Part shown: positions 38,237-46,856 of the stretch, in pieces
Layout: each line of letters opens with the position of its first letter
Position numbering within the stretch: position 1 is the stretch's first letter
NCBI RefSeq assembly: GCF_022347285.1
Contig: NZ_JAKRND010000003.1
Location: 62,001 to 126,000 of the forward strand
Length of the DNA: 64,000 bases
Reading direction: 5' to 3'
Source: Corynebacterium sp. ACRPH
Lineage (GTDB): Bacteria > Actinomycetota > Actinomycetes > Mycobacteriales > Mycobacteriaceae
The notes under the pieces: model-generated
What the model was told of the DNA's origin: nothing
What the model saw: only the letters and a program-made list of their open reading frames with translations
Database searches by the model: none
Program-made: the position numbers and the translations under genes

Positions 38237-39733
38237 ATGATTACCCACGACGTTCGCGTCCACCCCTCGGCCGACGACTTTCCGCAGGAAGAGCACCTCG
38301 CATGGAAGGTCGCGCAGGTCGCCGCCGACCCGGTCGAGGTGCCGCAAGACACCGCGGACATGGTGGTCAACCGCATTATTGACAACGCGGCCGTCGCTGC
38401 CGCTTCCATCCTGCGCCGTCCCGTCACTTCGGCGCGCACCCAGGCGCTGTGCCACGCCGGCCCCAGCGCCGTTTTTGGTACTGACGCCACCGTCTCCCCC
38501 GAATGGGCCGCCTGGGCCAACGGTGTAGCGGTGCGCGAGCTGGATTTTCACGATACTTTCCTGGCCACCGAGTATTCCCACCCCGGCGATAACATCCCGC
38601 CGATACTGGCTGTGGCGCAGGCGCGCGGGCTGGGCGGGCGCGACCTGATTCGCGGCATCGCCACCGGCTACGAGATCCAGGTGGACCTGGTCAAGGGAAT
38701 CTCCCTGCACAAGCACAAGATCGACCACGTTGCACACTTGGGGCCGTCTGCGGCCGCGGGTATCGGCACGCTGCTGCGCTTGGACCCGCAGGTGATCTAC
38801 CAGGCCGTCGGCCAGGCGCTGCACACCACCACGGCCACGCGCCAGTCCCGCAAGGGGCTCATCAGCTCCTGGAAGGCCCATGCCCCCGCCTTCGCCGGGA
38901 AGATGGCGGTGGAGGCCGTGGACCGCGCCATGCGCGGCGAGGGCGCCCCGGCCCCGATCTGGGAGGGCGAGGATGGCGTGATCGCCTGGCTGCTGGACGG
39001 CCCGGACGCCCACTACGTCGTACCCCTGCCGGAGGCGGGGGAGCCGAAGCGGGCGATCCTGGATACCTACACCAAGGAGCACTCCGCGGAGTACCAGTCC
39101 CAGGCGCCGATCGACCTGGCTCGCCGCATGCGGGACAAGATCGGGGACCTCAGCCAGGTGGAAAGCATCGTGCTGCACACCAGCCACCACACCCACTATG
39201 TGATCGGCACCGGCTCGAACGATCCGCAGAAGTTCGATCCAAAGGCTTCGCGCGAGACGCTGGACCACTCCGTGATGTACATCTTCGCCGTCGCCCTCGA
39301 AGACGGCGAGTGGCACCACGAGCGCTCCTACGCCCCCGAGCGCGCCCAGCGCCCGGAGACCGTGGAGCTGTGGCACAAGATCTCCACCGTGGAGGATCCG
39401 GAGTGGACCCGCCGCTACCACTCCACCGACCCGGCCGAGAAGGCCTTCGGCTGCAAGGCAGTAGTCACCCTGCGCGACGGCACCGAGATCGTTGACGAGC
39501 TGGCCGTGGCCGACGCCCACCCGCTGGGCGCCCGCCCCTTCGGCCGCGCCGATTACATCAACAAGTTCCGCACCCTGACCGAGGGCGTGGTAGACGAGGC
39601 TGAACAGGATCGCTTCCTCGCCGTCGCCGAGGCCACCGCGGACCTGGCCCCCGGCGAGCTCGGCCAGCTGAACCTCGTGGTCAGCGACGACGTGCTGGCC
39701 CGCGCACCACAGATCCCCGGCGGCATCTTCTAA
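38237..39733 (+). CDS. prpD: 2-methylcitrate dehydratase
   Basis: PrpD dehydrates 2-methylcitrate in the methylcitrate cycle that detoxifies and uses propionyl-CoA. The 498-aa product belongs to the MmgE/PrpD family. It has [20 protein letters not shown] at the N-terminus and [37 protein letters not shown] and [17 protein letters not shown] follow, and [19 protein letters not shown] lies near the active site. The ATG at 38237 lies some 10 nt after GAAAGGA. It is followed after 19 nt by prpC. The 2-methylisocitrate lyase gene prpB, which normally lies between the two in corynebacteria, is missing. Confidence 0.95.
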   Translation: MITHDVRVHPSADDFPQEEHLAWKVAQVAADPVEVPQDTADMVVNRIIDNAAVAAASILRRPVTSARTQALCHAGPSAVFGTDATVSPEWAAWANGVAVRELDFHDTFLATEYSHPGDNIPPILAVAQARGLGGRDLIRGIATGYEIQVDLVKGISLHKHKIDHVAHLGPSAAAGIGTLLRLDPQVIYQAVGQALHTTTATRQSRKGLISSWKAHAPAFAGKMAVEAVDRAMRGEGAPAPIWEGEDGVIAWLLDGPDAHYVVPLPEAGEPKRAILDTYTKEHSAEYQSQAPIDLARRMRDKIGDLSQVESIVLHTSHHTHYVIGTGSNDPQKFDPKASRETLDHSVMYIFAVALEDGEWHHERSYAPERAQRPETVELWHKISTVEDPEWTRRYHSTDPAEKAFGCKAVVTLRDGTEIVDELAVADAHPLGARPFGRADYINKFRTLTEGVVDEAEQDRFLAVAEATADLAPGELGQLNLVVSDDVLARAPQIPGGIF

Positions 39734-39752
39734 CCCGAAAGGACCACTCACC

Positions 39753-40985
39753 ATGACTAAGCCGATCAAGGTCTCCAACGCACCCTTCGACCGCGGGCGC
39801 ACCAACTTCACCACGCCCCGCGCCCAGTCCGGCAAGACCTCCAACGTCACCGGCACTGACAAGAACATCAACAAGGGCCTCAACGGCTTGGTGGTGGACA
39901 CGTCCGGTGTCTCGAAGGTGAACCCGGAGACCAACTCCCTGACCTACCGGGGCTACCCCGTCCAGGAGCTGGCCGAGCACTGCACCTTCGAGGACGTGGC
40001 CTACCTGCTGTGGAACGGCGAACTGCCGGACTTCCGCGAGCTGGAGCAGTTCCGCCAGCGCGAGCGCGCCCTGCGCCCCATCGACCGCAGCATGCTGGAC
40101 CTCATCAACTCCCTGCCCAAGACCGCCCATCCCATGGACGTGCTGCGCACTGCGGTGAGCGTGTTCGGCACGGAGGACCTCAACGCGGACGATCGCAGCC
40201 CCGATGCAGTGCGCCGCACCGGGCTGACGCTGCTGGCCAAGCTGCCGACGATCATCGCCTACGACTTGCGCCGCCGCAAGAACCTGGACTACATCCCGCC
40301 GTCCCGCGACCGCGACATCGCCGAGAACTTCCTCTACATGTGCTTCGGCGACAAGGAGGGCAGCCCTGCCAACAACCGCGACGACGTCGAGGCCTTCGAC
40401 CAGTCCCTCACCCTGTACGCGGAGCACGGCTTCAATGCCTCCACCTTCACCGGTCGCGTAATCAGCTCCACCATGAGCGACGTCTACTCCGCCGTCACCG
40501 GCGCCATCGGCGCCCTCAAGGGCCCGCTGCACGGCGGCGCGAACGAGGCCGTGATGCACAACTTCCTGGCCGTCGAGGACCCGGCAGCCGCCGAGCAGTG
40601 GGTGCTGGACCAGTGCGACGCGAAGAACAAGATCATGGGCTTCGGCCACCGCGTGTACAAGAAGGGCGATTCGCGCGTGCCCACCATGGAGGCCGCCATG
40701 CGCCGCACCGCCGCCAACCACGACGGCCAGCGCTGGGTGGAGATGTACGACAACATGCAGAAGGCCATGGACCAGCGCACCGGCATCCAGCCGAACCTGG
40801 ATTTCCCGGCGGGTCCGACCTACTACATGCTGGGCATCGACATCCCGTTCTTCACCCCGATCTTCGTCATGGCCCGCGTCGTCGGCTGGACCGCCCACAT
40901 CGTGGAGCAAAACGAGGACAACGCCCTGATCCGCCCGCTATCCAGCTACGTCGGCCCGGAGCAGCGCTCCGTTAAGGCTGACTAA
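39753..40985 (+). CDS. prpC: 2-methylcitrate synthase / citrate synthase family
   Basis: PrpC condenses propionyl-CoA (or acetyl-CoA) with oxaloacetate. The 410-aa product has the family motifs GLNGLVVDTSGVSKVNPE, GPLHGGANEAVMHNF (catalytic His), MGFGHRVYKKGDSR (second catalytic His) and PNLDFPAGPTYYMLGID (catalytic Asp). It is about 30 residues longer at the N-terminus than the usual ~380 aa. A good AAAGGA site precedes the ATG at 39753. Position after prpD makes the 2-methylcitrate specificity likely. The stop codon is immediately followed by that of the convergent maf gene. Confidence 0.93.
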   Translation: MTKPIKVSNAPFDRGRTNFTTPRAQSGKTSNVTGTDKNINKGLNGLVVDTSGVSKVNPETNSLTYRGYPVQELAEHCTFEDVAYLLWNGELPDFRELEQFRQRERALRPIDRSMLDLINSLPKTAHPMDVLRTAVSVFGTEDLNADDRSPDAVRRTGLTLLAKLPTIIAYDLRRRKNLDYIPPSRDRDIAENFLYMCFGDKEGSPANNRDDVEAFDQSLTLYAEHGFNASTFTGRVISSTMSDVYSAVTGAIGALKGPLHGGANEAVMHNFLAVEDPAAAEQWVLDQCDAKNKIMGFGHRVYKKGDSRVPTMEAAMRRTAANHDGQRWVEMYDNMQKAMDQRTGIQPNLDFPAGPTYYMLGIDIPFFTPIFVMARVVGWTAHIVEQNEDNALIRPLSSYVGPEQRSVKAD

Positions 40986-41570
40986 CTAGTCCCAGAGGTC
41001 GCAGAAGTCGTAGCCGAAGTGGGCCAGTCCCCGCCGTAGGGCGGGGAGCGACAGGCCGATCACGGCCGACGGGTGCCCGTCGATGCTCTCGATGAACCAC
41101 CCGCCGAGCGCCTCCAGGGTGAAGGCCCCGGCACATTCCAGCGGCTCGCCGGTGGCGGCGTATGCCTCGATCGCCCGATCGGAGACATCGGCGAACTGGA
41201 TCTGTGTGGCCACTGCTTCCTCGTAGATCTGGCCCGTGGCGGCGTCAAAAAGCGCATGTCCGGTGACTAGCTCTGCGCGCTTCCCGCGCTGCTGGCGCCA
41301 CCGCCGCACCGTCTCCTCGCGCGTGTGCGGCTTGCCCTGCAGCTCGCCGTCGATCAGCAGCATGCTGTCGCCGCCCAGCACCAGTTCGCCGTCTACCGCC
41401 CGCGCCTTCGCAGTGGCCAGGTGCTGCACGTATTGCGCCGGGGTGGGGTTCACCAGCTCTGCGACGGCGGCCTCCTCGTCCACGCCGGGGGAGACCTTGC
41501 GCGGGAACACCCCGGCGGCGTTCAGCACCTTCTCGCGCGCCGGCGAGGTGCTGGCCAATGTCAGCTGCAT
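40986..41570 (-). CDS. maf: Maf-type nucleoside triphosphate pyrophosphatase
   Basis: The 194-aa product has the Maf signature LTLASTSPAREKVLNAAG at the N-terminus, VLGGDSMLLIDGELQGKP with the metal-binding Asp, and HALFDAATGQ. ECAGAFTLEALGGWFIESIDG and AVIGLSLPAL complete the pattern. Maf proteins hydrolyse non-canonical nucleotides such as dTTP/UTP or m7GTP and influence septation when overproduced. It is the last gene of accD-accE-maf, 3 nt after accE, an order conserved in corynebacteria. Confidence 0.92.
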   Translation of the reverse strand: MQLTLASTSPAREKVLNAAGVFPRKVSPGVDEEAAVAELVNPTPAQYVQHLATAKARAVDGELVLGGDSMLLIDGELQGKPHTREETVRRWRQQRGKRAELVTGHALFDAATGQIYEEAVATQIQFADVSDRAIEAYAATGEPLECAGAFTLEALGGWFIESIDGHPSAVIGLSLPALRRGLAHFGYDFCDLWD

Positions 41571-41573
41571 GCC

Positions 41574-41768
41574 CTAGTCCCGCGGCATCCGCGGGTTGCG
41601 GAACGCGCCAGGGTTACTGTGGCGCAGCTCGCGGCCGTAGTGCCCGCGCGTATCCGGCTTCGCGTTGCGCAGCGCCTCGGCCTCCTTGGCCAGGTCGTCG
41701 ACGATGAGCTGCAGCGCCCGGGTCTCTACCTCGTCCGGGTTGCCCTTGATCACCTGAAAGTCAGTCAC
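41574..41768 (-). CDS. accE: acyl-CoA carboxylase epsilon subunit
   Basis: The 64-aa product starts with GTG after AGGAGGAAGC. It reads MTDFQVIKGNPDEVE and has a conserved helix, ending in HSNPGAFRNPRMPRD. Actinobacterial AccE subunits are small, share the IKGNP(D/T)xEE/VE-type N-terminus and the C-terminal W/F-x-x-P-R motif, and bind the AccD beta subunit to stimulate the complex. It lies 10 nt downstream of accD. In C. glutamicum AccE works with AccD2/AccD3 in activation of fatty acids for mycolate condensation. Confidence 0.9.
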   Translation of the reverse strand: MTDFQVIKGNPDEVETRALQLIVDDLAKEAEALRNAKPDTRGHYGRELRHSNPGAFRNPRMPRD

Positions 41769-41778
41769 GCGCTTCCTC

Positions 41779-43134
41779 CTAGAACGGCAGGTTGTCGTGC
41801 TTGCGCGGGTAGCCGTCCTCGGCCTTGCGCTCCACCAGTCGCAGACCGTCGACGATGCGTGCGCGGGTCTCACGCGGCGGGATCACCGCGTCCACCAGGC
41901 CTCGCTCCGCGGCGGAGTAAGGCTCCGCCTGGTAGCTGTCGTCCTGCGCGATCTGCGCTGTCGGCCATGCGTACACCAGATCGGTGCCCAGGCGCTTCGC
42001 ACCCAGGGAAAGGTAGGCGTCGCCGAAGGCCTTGCGGGTGACCACGGCGATCTTGCCGACACTCGCTGCGGCCGTCACGCCGATCAGCTTTGCGGTGCGG
42101 CGGAACAGCACGTCCGGTGCGTAGCCGGCCGAGTCCACGAAGGTCACCAGTGGCACGTTGAAGGCGTCGCAGAAGCGGATGAAGCGCGCTGCCTTCTCAG
42201 CCGCCGCGTCATCGATCGCCCCTGCCTGTTGTTCGGGCTGGTTCGCGATGACGCCCACACTCCGGCCGCCCACGCGCGCCAGCGCCGTGATCAGGTTCGG
42301 CGCGTGGAACTTCTGGAGTTCCAGTACAGTGCCGGCGTCCAGCACGCGGTCCAGCACCTCGTGCATGTCGTAGGCCTGCGCGTCCGCGTCGGGGATCAGG
42401 CCGTCCAGCTCGTCTGTCTCCGCCTCTGCCTCCGTCTCGTCCCCGCGCAGGGGGAGTGCCCGGTTGTTGCTGGGCAGGTAGCCGAGGATGTCTGCGACGA
42501 GTCCCAGCGCGGAAGCGTCGTCTTCGGCGACGACGTGGGCGGTGCCGTCTGTGGCGTCATCTACCAGTTCGCCGGCACTCTTGACCGCAACGACAACGTC
42601 GGACAGAACCACCGAGTGCACCAACGCGCCGCTGGTGGGGCCGGCGACCAGGGCGATCTGCGGAACTACGCCGGAGAGCTTCGTCTGCAGGCTCTGGATG
42701 CGGGAGAAGAACTCCAGGGCCGCGATGCCCTCGTTTGGGCGAGCGCCGGCGCCTTCGTAAATGCCGATCAGCGGGGTGCCGGACTTCACGGCCAGCTCCA
42801 TGACCTTCAGGATCTTCTCGCCCGCGGTCTCGCCGATTTGGCCGTCGAAGAGGGTGGCGTCCTGCGAGAACACGCATACCGGGCGGTCGTCGATGGTGCC
42901 GTAGCCGGCGACAATGCCGTCGGTGACTGGGCGGAACTTGTCTGCCTTGAAGGCGGTGGAGCGGTGGCGGGCCAGCGCGTCGGTCTCCACGAAGCTACCG
43001 GCATCCAGCAGTGCGTCCACGCGGCGACGAGCGCGCGGGATCTCGTCTCCCTGCGGCTTGTGGGTCTCCGCCAGGCGATCGCGGAGGTCGGCGATCTTCC
43101 CGGCAGTTGTCGATGTGTCGGTGGTAGAGCTCAT
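41779..43134 (-). CDS. acyl-CoA carboxylase beta (carboxyltransferase) subunit, shortened DtsR2/AccD2-like
   Basis: The protein (451 aa) aligns with corynebacterial AccD/DtsR proteins from TTAGKIADLRDRLAE to RKHDNLPF, but those are about 535-545 aa. Missing or reduced are the KVHAAG...TARERI N-terminal segment and the usual GACAGGxxY oxyanion loop (here GPTSGALVHS). The TGPDVIKTVTGEE region and the GFIYRKEL stretch near the C-terminus are also gone; here AWPTAQIAQDDSYQAEPYSA. The second active-site loop PGFLPGxxQE is only AGYAPDVLF. It could be a specialised long-chain subunit or a structural, inactive partner. The start at 43134 is set by a TATTAT box 7 nt upstream. It heads accD-accE-maf and is divergent from birA. 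Confidence 0.82.
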   Translation of the reverse strand: MSSTTDTSTTAGKIADLRDRLAETHKPQGDEIPRARRRVDALLDAGSFVETDALARHRSTAFKADKFRPVTDGIVAGYGTIDDRPVCVFSQDATLFDGQIGETAGEKILKVMELAVKSGTPLIGIYEGAGARPNEGIAALEFFSRIQSLQTKLSGVVPQIALVAGPTSGALVHSVVLSDVVVAVKSAGELVDDATDGTAHVVAEDDASALGLVADILGYLPSNNRALPLRGDETEAEAETDELDGLIPDADAQAYDMHEVLDRVLDAGTVLELQKFHAPNLITALARVGGRSVGVIANQPEQQAGAIDDAAAEKAARFIRFCDAFNVPLVTFVDSAGYAPDVLFRRTAKLIGVTAAASVGKIAVVTRKAFGDAYLSLGAKRLGTDLVYAWPTAQIAQDDSYQAEPYSAAERGLVDAVIPPRETRARIVDGLRLVERKAEDGYPRKHDNLPF

Positions 43135-43141
43135 GGTCGCC

Positions 43142-43147
43142 ATAATA
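43142..43147 (-). promoter_or_regulatory. -10 hexamer of a leaderless accD promoter
   Basis: On the minus strand TATTAT is followed by 7 nt (GGCGACC) and then the ATG at 43134. The alternative ATG at 43143 lies within this box and would not be transcribed. Confidence 0.6.
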
Positions 43148-43182
43148 CGGTGTAAAAACTTCAGCGCCGTGATTGGTGGGGC

Positions 43183-43188
43183 TAGAGT
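43183..43188 (+). promoter_or_regulatory. -10 hexamer of the birA operon promoter
   Basis: TAGAGT lies 40 nt before the birA ATG, with AGAGAAAGGA as ribosome-binding site further down. The accD box lies back-to-back about 35 bp away, so the two transcripts start from a compact divergent region. Confidence 0.4.
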
Positions 43189-43228
43189 GTCTGGGGGAAG
43201 GCATGTGAAGAGAAAGGACAGTACTCCC

Positions 43229-44071
43229 ATGCGCACGCCGCTAGACCCCCGCCGCCTGGCCGAGCGCCTGGCTCCGCTGGGCTACCGTCACGTCGAGGTG
43301 TTGGAAACCACCGGCTCCACCAGCACCGATTTGGCCGACCGCGTGCGCTGCGGGGAGGACCTGCCCGACATGTCCCTACTCATGGCCGAGGAGCAGACCG
43401 CCGGGCGCGGCCGCAAGGGGCGCTCCTTCGAGGCCCCGGCCCGCAGCCAGCTGATCTGTTCCGTGCTGCTGCGCCTGCCGGACGTGCCGGTGGACCGCAT
43501 CAGCTTGCTGCCGCTGCTCACCGGCCTGTCGATCGTGGAGGGCATCCGCGCCTCCGCGGATATCCCCATCCAGCTGAAGTGGCCCAACGACTGCGTGCTG
43601 GACGGCCGCAAGCTGGTAGGCATTCTGGTGGAGGCTGTGCACCTGGACCCGCACCCGGCGATCATCCTGGGCTTCGGCATCAATTACGACCTGCAGACCG
43701 ACGAGCTGCCCGTCGCCCACGCCAGCTCCATCGATCTGGAGTGCGCCCGCCTGGGGCTAACCTGCCCAAGCCGCGAGGACGTTGCGGTGGCCGTGTTCGC
43801 GGAGCTGGCGGCGAATCTGGAGAGGTGGCGTCGACTAGGAGGGGCGGCCCAGACCGTACTACCGCGCTACCGCCAGGCTTCCGCGACTATCGGCACCTCC
43901 GTGCGCGCTTTCCTGCCCGGCGATGAGGTCGTCGAGGGGACGGCCACCGACATCGACGACGACGGCGAGCTGCTGGTCCGCACCAGCGAGGGCACGCGCG
44001 TGATCCGCGCCGGGGAGATCGTGCACCTGCGCGCCGACGGCACGGGCGACTACGGAGGGCGCTACGCATGA
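43229..44071 (+). CDS. birA: biotin-[acetyl-CoA-carboxylase] ligase
   Basis: BirA activates biotin to biotinyl-AMP and attaches it to the EAMKM lysine of AccBC. The 280-aa product has EVLETTGSTSTDLADRV, the biotin loop AEEQTAGRGRKGRSFE and KWPNDCVLDGRKLVGILVEA. The C-terminal SH3-like domain is FLPGDEVVEGTATDIDDDG. The N-terminal winged-helix DNA-binding domain of E. coli BirA is absent, so this is a monofunctional ligase. The ATG at 43229 follows AGAAAGGA. The stop overlaps the next ATG (ATGA). Confidence 0.94.
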   Translation: MRTPLDPRRLAERLAPLGYRHVEVLETTGSTSTDLADRVRCGEDLPDMSLLMAEEQTAGRGRKGRSFEAPARSQLICSVLLRLPDVPVDRISLLPLLTGLSIVEGIRASADIPIQLKWPNDCVLDGRKLVGILVEAVHLDPHPAIILGFGINYDLQTDELPVAHASSIDLECARLGLTCPSREDVAVAVFAELAANLERWRRLGGAAQTVLPRYRQASATIGTSVRAFLPGDEVVEGTATDIDDDGELLVRTSEGTRVIRAGEIVHLRADGTGDYGGRYA

Positions 44072-44571
44072 GCAAAATCACCTTCGACCCCGGCGAGCAG
44101 GTCCTAGCGGAGTTGAGCCCCGCGCGCCGCTCCATGTTCTTCCCGGTGCTGCGCCTGATGCTATGGACGGGGCTGTTCTGGATGGGCATCGGCGCTCTGG
44201 ACCAGTACTTGGCCACCAATGCTTTGGACGCCCCCACCGTGGAAGCCTTCCTCTGGCTCCGCCGGGGGCTGCTGATTGCGTGGCTGTGGGTCTGCTGGAG
44301 GCGCTGCGTGCGCCACCTGATCTTCCGCGCGCGCTCCCGCATGCTGCTGACCGACAGGCGGCTGATCACCGCGACCGGCCATCTGCGCAGCCGGATCGGG
44401 CAGATCCCGCTGGCCAACGTGGTGGATTGCCGCTCCCATCGGGGAGACGTAGCGGTATATGTGGCGGGCGCCCGGGTGCCGCTGGTGCTGCATTCGGTTC
44501 CCTATACCCGCAAGTTCGAGAGGCTGCTGAAGAGCCAGCTTAGGCGTGTCGGGCCGGGGAACTATAGTTAG
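44068..44571 (+). CDS. bacterial PH-domain membrane protein
   Basis: The 167-aa product has a FDPGEQVLAELSPARRSMF N-terminus, two membrane helices (about 25-45 and 63-80) and a C-terminal bPH2-type domain. The domain starts RSRMLLTDRRLITATGHL, with LANVVDCRSHRGDVAVYV. In corynebacteria and mycobacteria the same gene sits between the acyl-CoA-carboxylase/birA genes and purK. Function is unknown; it may act in membrane stress or protein anchoring. It is coupled to birA by an ATGA overlap. Confidence 0.85.
   Translation: MSKITFDPGEQVLAELSPARRSMFFPVLRLMLWTGLFWMGIGALDQYLATNALDAPTVEAFLWLRRGLLIAWLWVCWRRCVRHLIFRARSRMLLTDRRLITATGHLRSRIGQIPLANVVDCRSHRGDVAVYVAGARVPLVLHSVPYTRKFERLLKSQLRRVGPGNYS
44563..44568 (+). 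promoter_or_regulatory. internal -10 hexamer for purK
   Basis: TATAGT at the very end of the PH-domain gene lies 8 nt before the purK GTG (44577). purK-purE can thus be transcribed leaderless, independently of birA. Confidence 0.45.
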
Positions 44572-44576
44572 AAGGC

Positions 44577-45812
44577 GTGAGTGAGAACAACGGGAAAAAC
44601 ACAGCCGACTGGTCACTAGCCCGCGAGACCGCGCACGCGCCGGGCGCGCCGCTGGTGACGATCATCGGTGACGGGCAGCTGGCGCGGATGACACAACAGG
44701 CGGCGATCGAGCTGGGCCTTAGCTGCCGCGTGCTGGCCGGGGCGCCGGATTCCTCGGCCGCGCAGGTGACCGCCGACGTGGTGCTGGGGGACTACGCGCT
44801 GGAGGAGCACGTCCGCGAGGTCTCCCGCGACTCCGACGCGGTGACCTTCGACCACGAGCACGTGCCCAATCGCTTTCTGGATGCCCTCATCGACGAGGGT
44901 GTGAACGTGCAGCCGCAGCCGTCGGCGCTGATTCACGCGCAGGACAAGCTGGTGATGCGCAAGAAGCTGCGCGAGCTGGGCGCCCCGGTGCCGGCGTTTG
45001 CCGCCATCGAATCCGCCGATGATATTGCCGGGTTCTTCGAGGCTGTGGGCGGCCAGGTGTGCCTGAAGGCCCGCCGCGGCGGCTACGACGGCAAGGGCGT
45101 GTGGTTCCCCGCCACGGTGGACGAGGCCCGCGAGCTGGTGGAGAAGCTGCTGGACAAGGAGATCCCCCTGATGGCGGAGAAGAAGGTCGCGCTGGTGCGC
45201 GAGCTGTCCGCCATGGTGGCCCGCACCCCGTCCGGCGAGGTGCAGGCGTGGCCGGCAGTGGAATCCCTGCAGGAAGACGGAATCTGCGTGGAGGCCGTGG
45301 CGCCCGCCCCTAACTCCACGCCTGAAATCCTGGCCGCCGCCGAGCAGCTGTCCCGTGACGTCGCCACCGAGCTGGGGGTCACGGGTGTGCTGGCGGTGGA
45401 GCTATTCGAGACCACCGACGAGAACGGCCAGCCGGAGATCATCGTCAACGAGTTGGCGATGCGTCCGCACAACACCGGTCACTGGACTCAAGATGGTTGC
45501 ATCACCAGCCAGTTCGAGCAGCACGTCCGCGCGGTATTAGACCGCCCGCTAGGCTCCACCGAGCCGACTGCGCCGGTGGTGGTGATGGCAAACGTGCTGG
45601 GAGCGGCCGAGGATCCGGCGATGCCGATGCACGAGCGCATGGACGCGGTGTGGCGTCGCTTCCCGAACGCAAAGATTCACATGTACGGCAAGGATTGGCG
45701 CCCGCGCCGCAAGATCGGCCACGTCAATATGCTGGGGGAGGATCCGGCGCGCACGCGCGAGCAGGCGCGCCTGGCCGCGAAGTTCCTGGAAACCGCCGAA
45801 TGGGAGGACTAA
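44577..45812 (+). CDS. purK: 5-(carboxyamino)imidazole ribonucleotide synthase
   Basis: PurK makes N5-CAIR from AIR, bicarbonate and ATP in purine synthesis. The 411-aa ATP-grasp enzyme shows VTIIGDGQLARMTQQAAIEL, DAVTFDHEHVPNRFLDAL and LKARRGGYDGKGVWFP. The C-terminal ELAMRPHNTGHWTQDGCITSQFEQH, given here as NELAMRPHNTGHWT and TSQFEQHVRAV, carries the metal and substrate region. A GTG start at 44577 leaves an N-terminal extension of about 25 residues before the Rossmann-like strand. It is followed after 3 nt by purE. Confidence 0.95.
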   Translation: MSENNGKNTADWSLARETAHAPGAPLVTIIGDGQLARMTQQAAIELGLSCRVLAGAPDSSAAQVTADVVLGDYALEEHVREVSRDSDAVTFDHEHVPNRFLDALIDEGVNVQPQPSALIHAQDKLVMRKKLRELGAPVPAFAAIESADDIAGFFEAVGGQVCLKARRGGYDGKGVWFPATVDEARELVEKLLDKEIPLMAEKKVALVRELSAMVARTPSGEVQAWPAVESLQEDGICVEAVAPAPNSTPEILAAAEQLSRDVATELGVTGVLAVELFETTDENGQPEIIVNELAMRPHNTGHWTQDGCITSQFEQHVRAVLDRPLGSTEPTAPVVVMANVLGAAEDPAMPMHERMDAVWRRFPNAKIHMYGKDWRPRRKIGHVNMLGEDPARTREQARLAAKFLETAEWED

Positions 45813-45815
45813 CCG

Positions 45816-46328
45816 ATGACTGAGAACGCACGCACCCCGCTGGTCGGCCTGGTGATGGGCTCCGACTCCGACTGGCCCACCGTCGAGCCGGCAGCTGAGG
45901 TCCTGGCCGAGTTCGGCATCCCCTTCGAGGTCGGAGTGGTCTCCGCGCACCGCACCCCGGAGCGCATGCTCGACTACGCCCGCACCGCGCACACCCGCGG
46001 CGTGAAGGTGATCATCGCCTGCGCCGGCGGTGCCGCCCACCTGCCCGGCATGGTCGCCGCGGCCACCCCACTGCCGGTGATCGGCATTCCGCGTGCCCTG
46101 GGCAATCTGGATGGCTTGGATTCCCTGCTCTCCATCGTGCAGATGCCCGGCGGCGTGCCGACCGCCACCGTCTCCATCGACGGTGCGAAGAACGCCGGAC
46201 TGCTGGCCGTACGCACCCTCGCGGTGGCTGACAAGGCTCTGATGGACAAGATGGTCGAGTACCAGGAGAACATGCGCGACGCGGTGCTGGAAAAGGATCG
46301 CGCCCTGCAGCAGAAGCTGATGGGGTGA
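45816..46328 (+). CDS. purE: N5-CAIR mutase (PurE catalytic subunit)
   Basis: PurE class I converts N5-CAIR to CAIR. The 170-aa product has the signature [18 protein letters not shown], then [18 protein letters not shown] with the catalytic Ser-x-His region. [20 protein letters not shown] and [20 protein letters not shown] follow. It forms the purK-purE unit. The next gene is convergent and compositionally foreign, so this operon ends here. Confidence 0.96.
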   Translation: MTENARTPLVGLVMGSDSDWPTVEPAAEVLAEFGIPFEVGVVSAHRTPERMLDYARTAHTRGVKVIIACAGGAAHLPGMVAAATPLPVIGIPRALGNLDGLDSLLSIVQMPGGVPTATVSIDGAKNAGLLAVRTLAVADKALMDKMVEYQENMRDAVLEKDRALQQKLMG

Positions 46329-46362
46329 AGCGTTCTAACTGGGTAGTTCTCGGCGGGGCTGC

Positions 46363-46815
46363 CTACTCATCGACTTTGTGGAGAACGGGGAAAACTCCTT
46401 GAGGCCTGTCGGCAGCAGAAAAACCATCTTGCAAAGTTCTTATAAAACCATCTTCGCAGAGGATTAAACTATCTGGTTTCGTGTCGTCTAGTTTCGCGGC
46501 CTGAACTCGGTATTTATCCCCTAAATGCGTCAGGGTTACATCATCTATATGGTCAATACTGCCAATTTTGTGAAGTCGAGTTCCTTTCTCGACGCTTATC
46601 TCTTGAATATTTGTGGAATAGGATGATCTATCCTTGCTTCCTTGGTAGAGGTCGACAATTCCGGGAAGAAAATCAACTTCATAGTCCTCGTCGGGCGTGG
46701 TTATCCTCAGGAAGCTGACGGTAAGGACCTGCCCTGTGTCTGGATTGGATACAACATCTCCATCATTCGGGCGACTTAATGGGTTCCCGGATTGGTCGAT
46801 GATTAAATAGGCCAT
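46363..46815 (-). CDS. AT-rich orphan gene, unknown function
   Basis: The 150-aa product (MAYLIIDQSGNPLSRPND ... FPVLHKVDE) has no signal peptide, membrane helix or recognised motif. It is mostly beta-strand-like with acidic character. GC content over 46381-46680 is about 44% by hand count, far below the 60% or more of both neighbours, with frequent AT-ending codons. A strong ACAGGAGGT ribosome-binding site precedes the ATG at 46815. It sits alone between purE and an SDR gene where no such gene is known to me in other corynebacteria. Recent horizontal gain is the simplest reading. Confidence 0.75.
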   Translation of the reverse strand: MAYLIIDQSGNPLSRPNDGDVVSNPDTGQVLTVSFLRITTPDEDYEVDFLPGIVDLYQGSKDRSSYSTNIQEISVEKGTRLHKIGSIDHIDDVTLTHLGDKYRVQAAKLDDTKPDSLILCEDGFIRTLQDGFSAADRPQGVFPVLHKVDE

Positions 46816-46856
46816 AATCTACCTCCTGTACTCTGACTACTGTAATAGTTAGGTGT

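Noticed and set aside
38225..39934. Long minus-strand frame opposite prpD
   Set aside because: Same type of mirror frame in high-GC DNA; prpD is unambiguous and no motif is found in the opposite frame.
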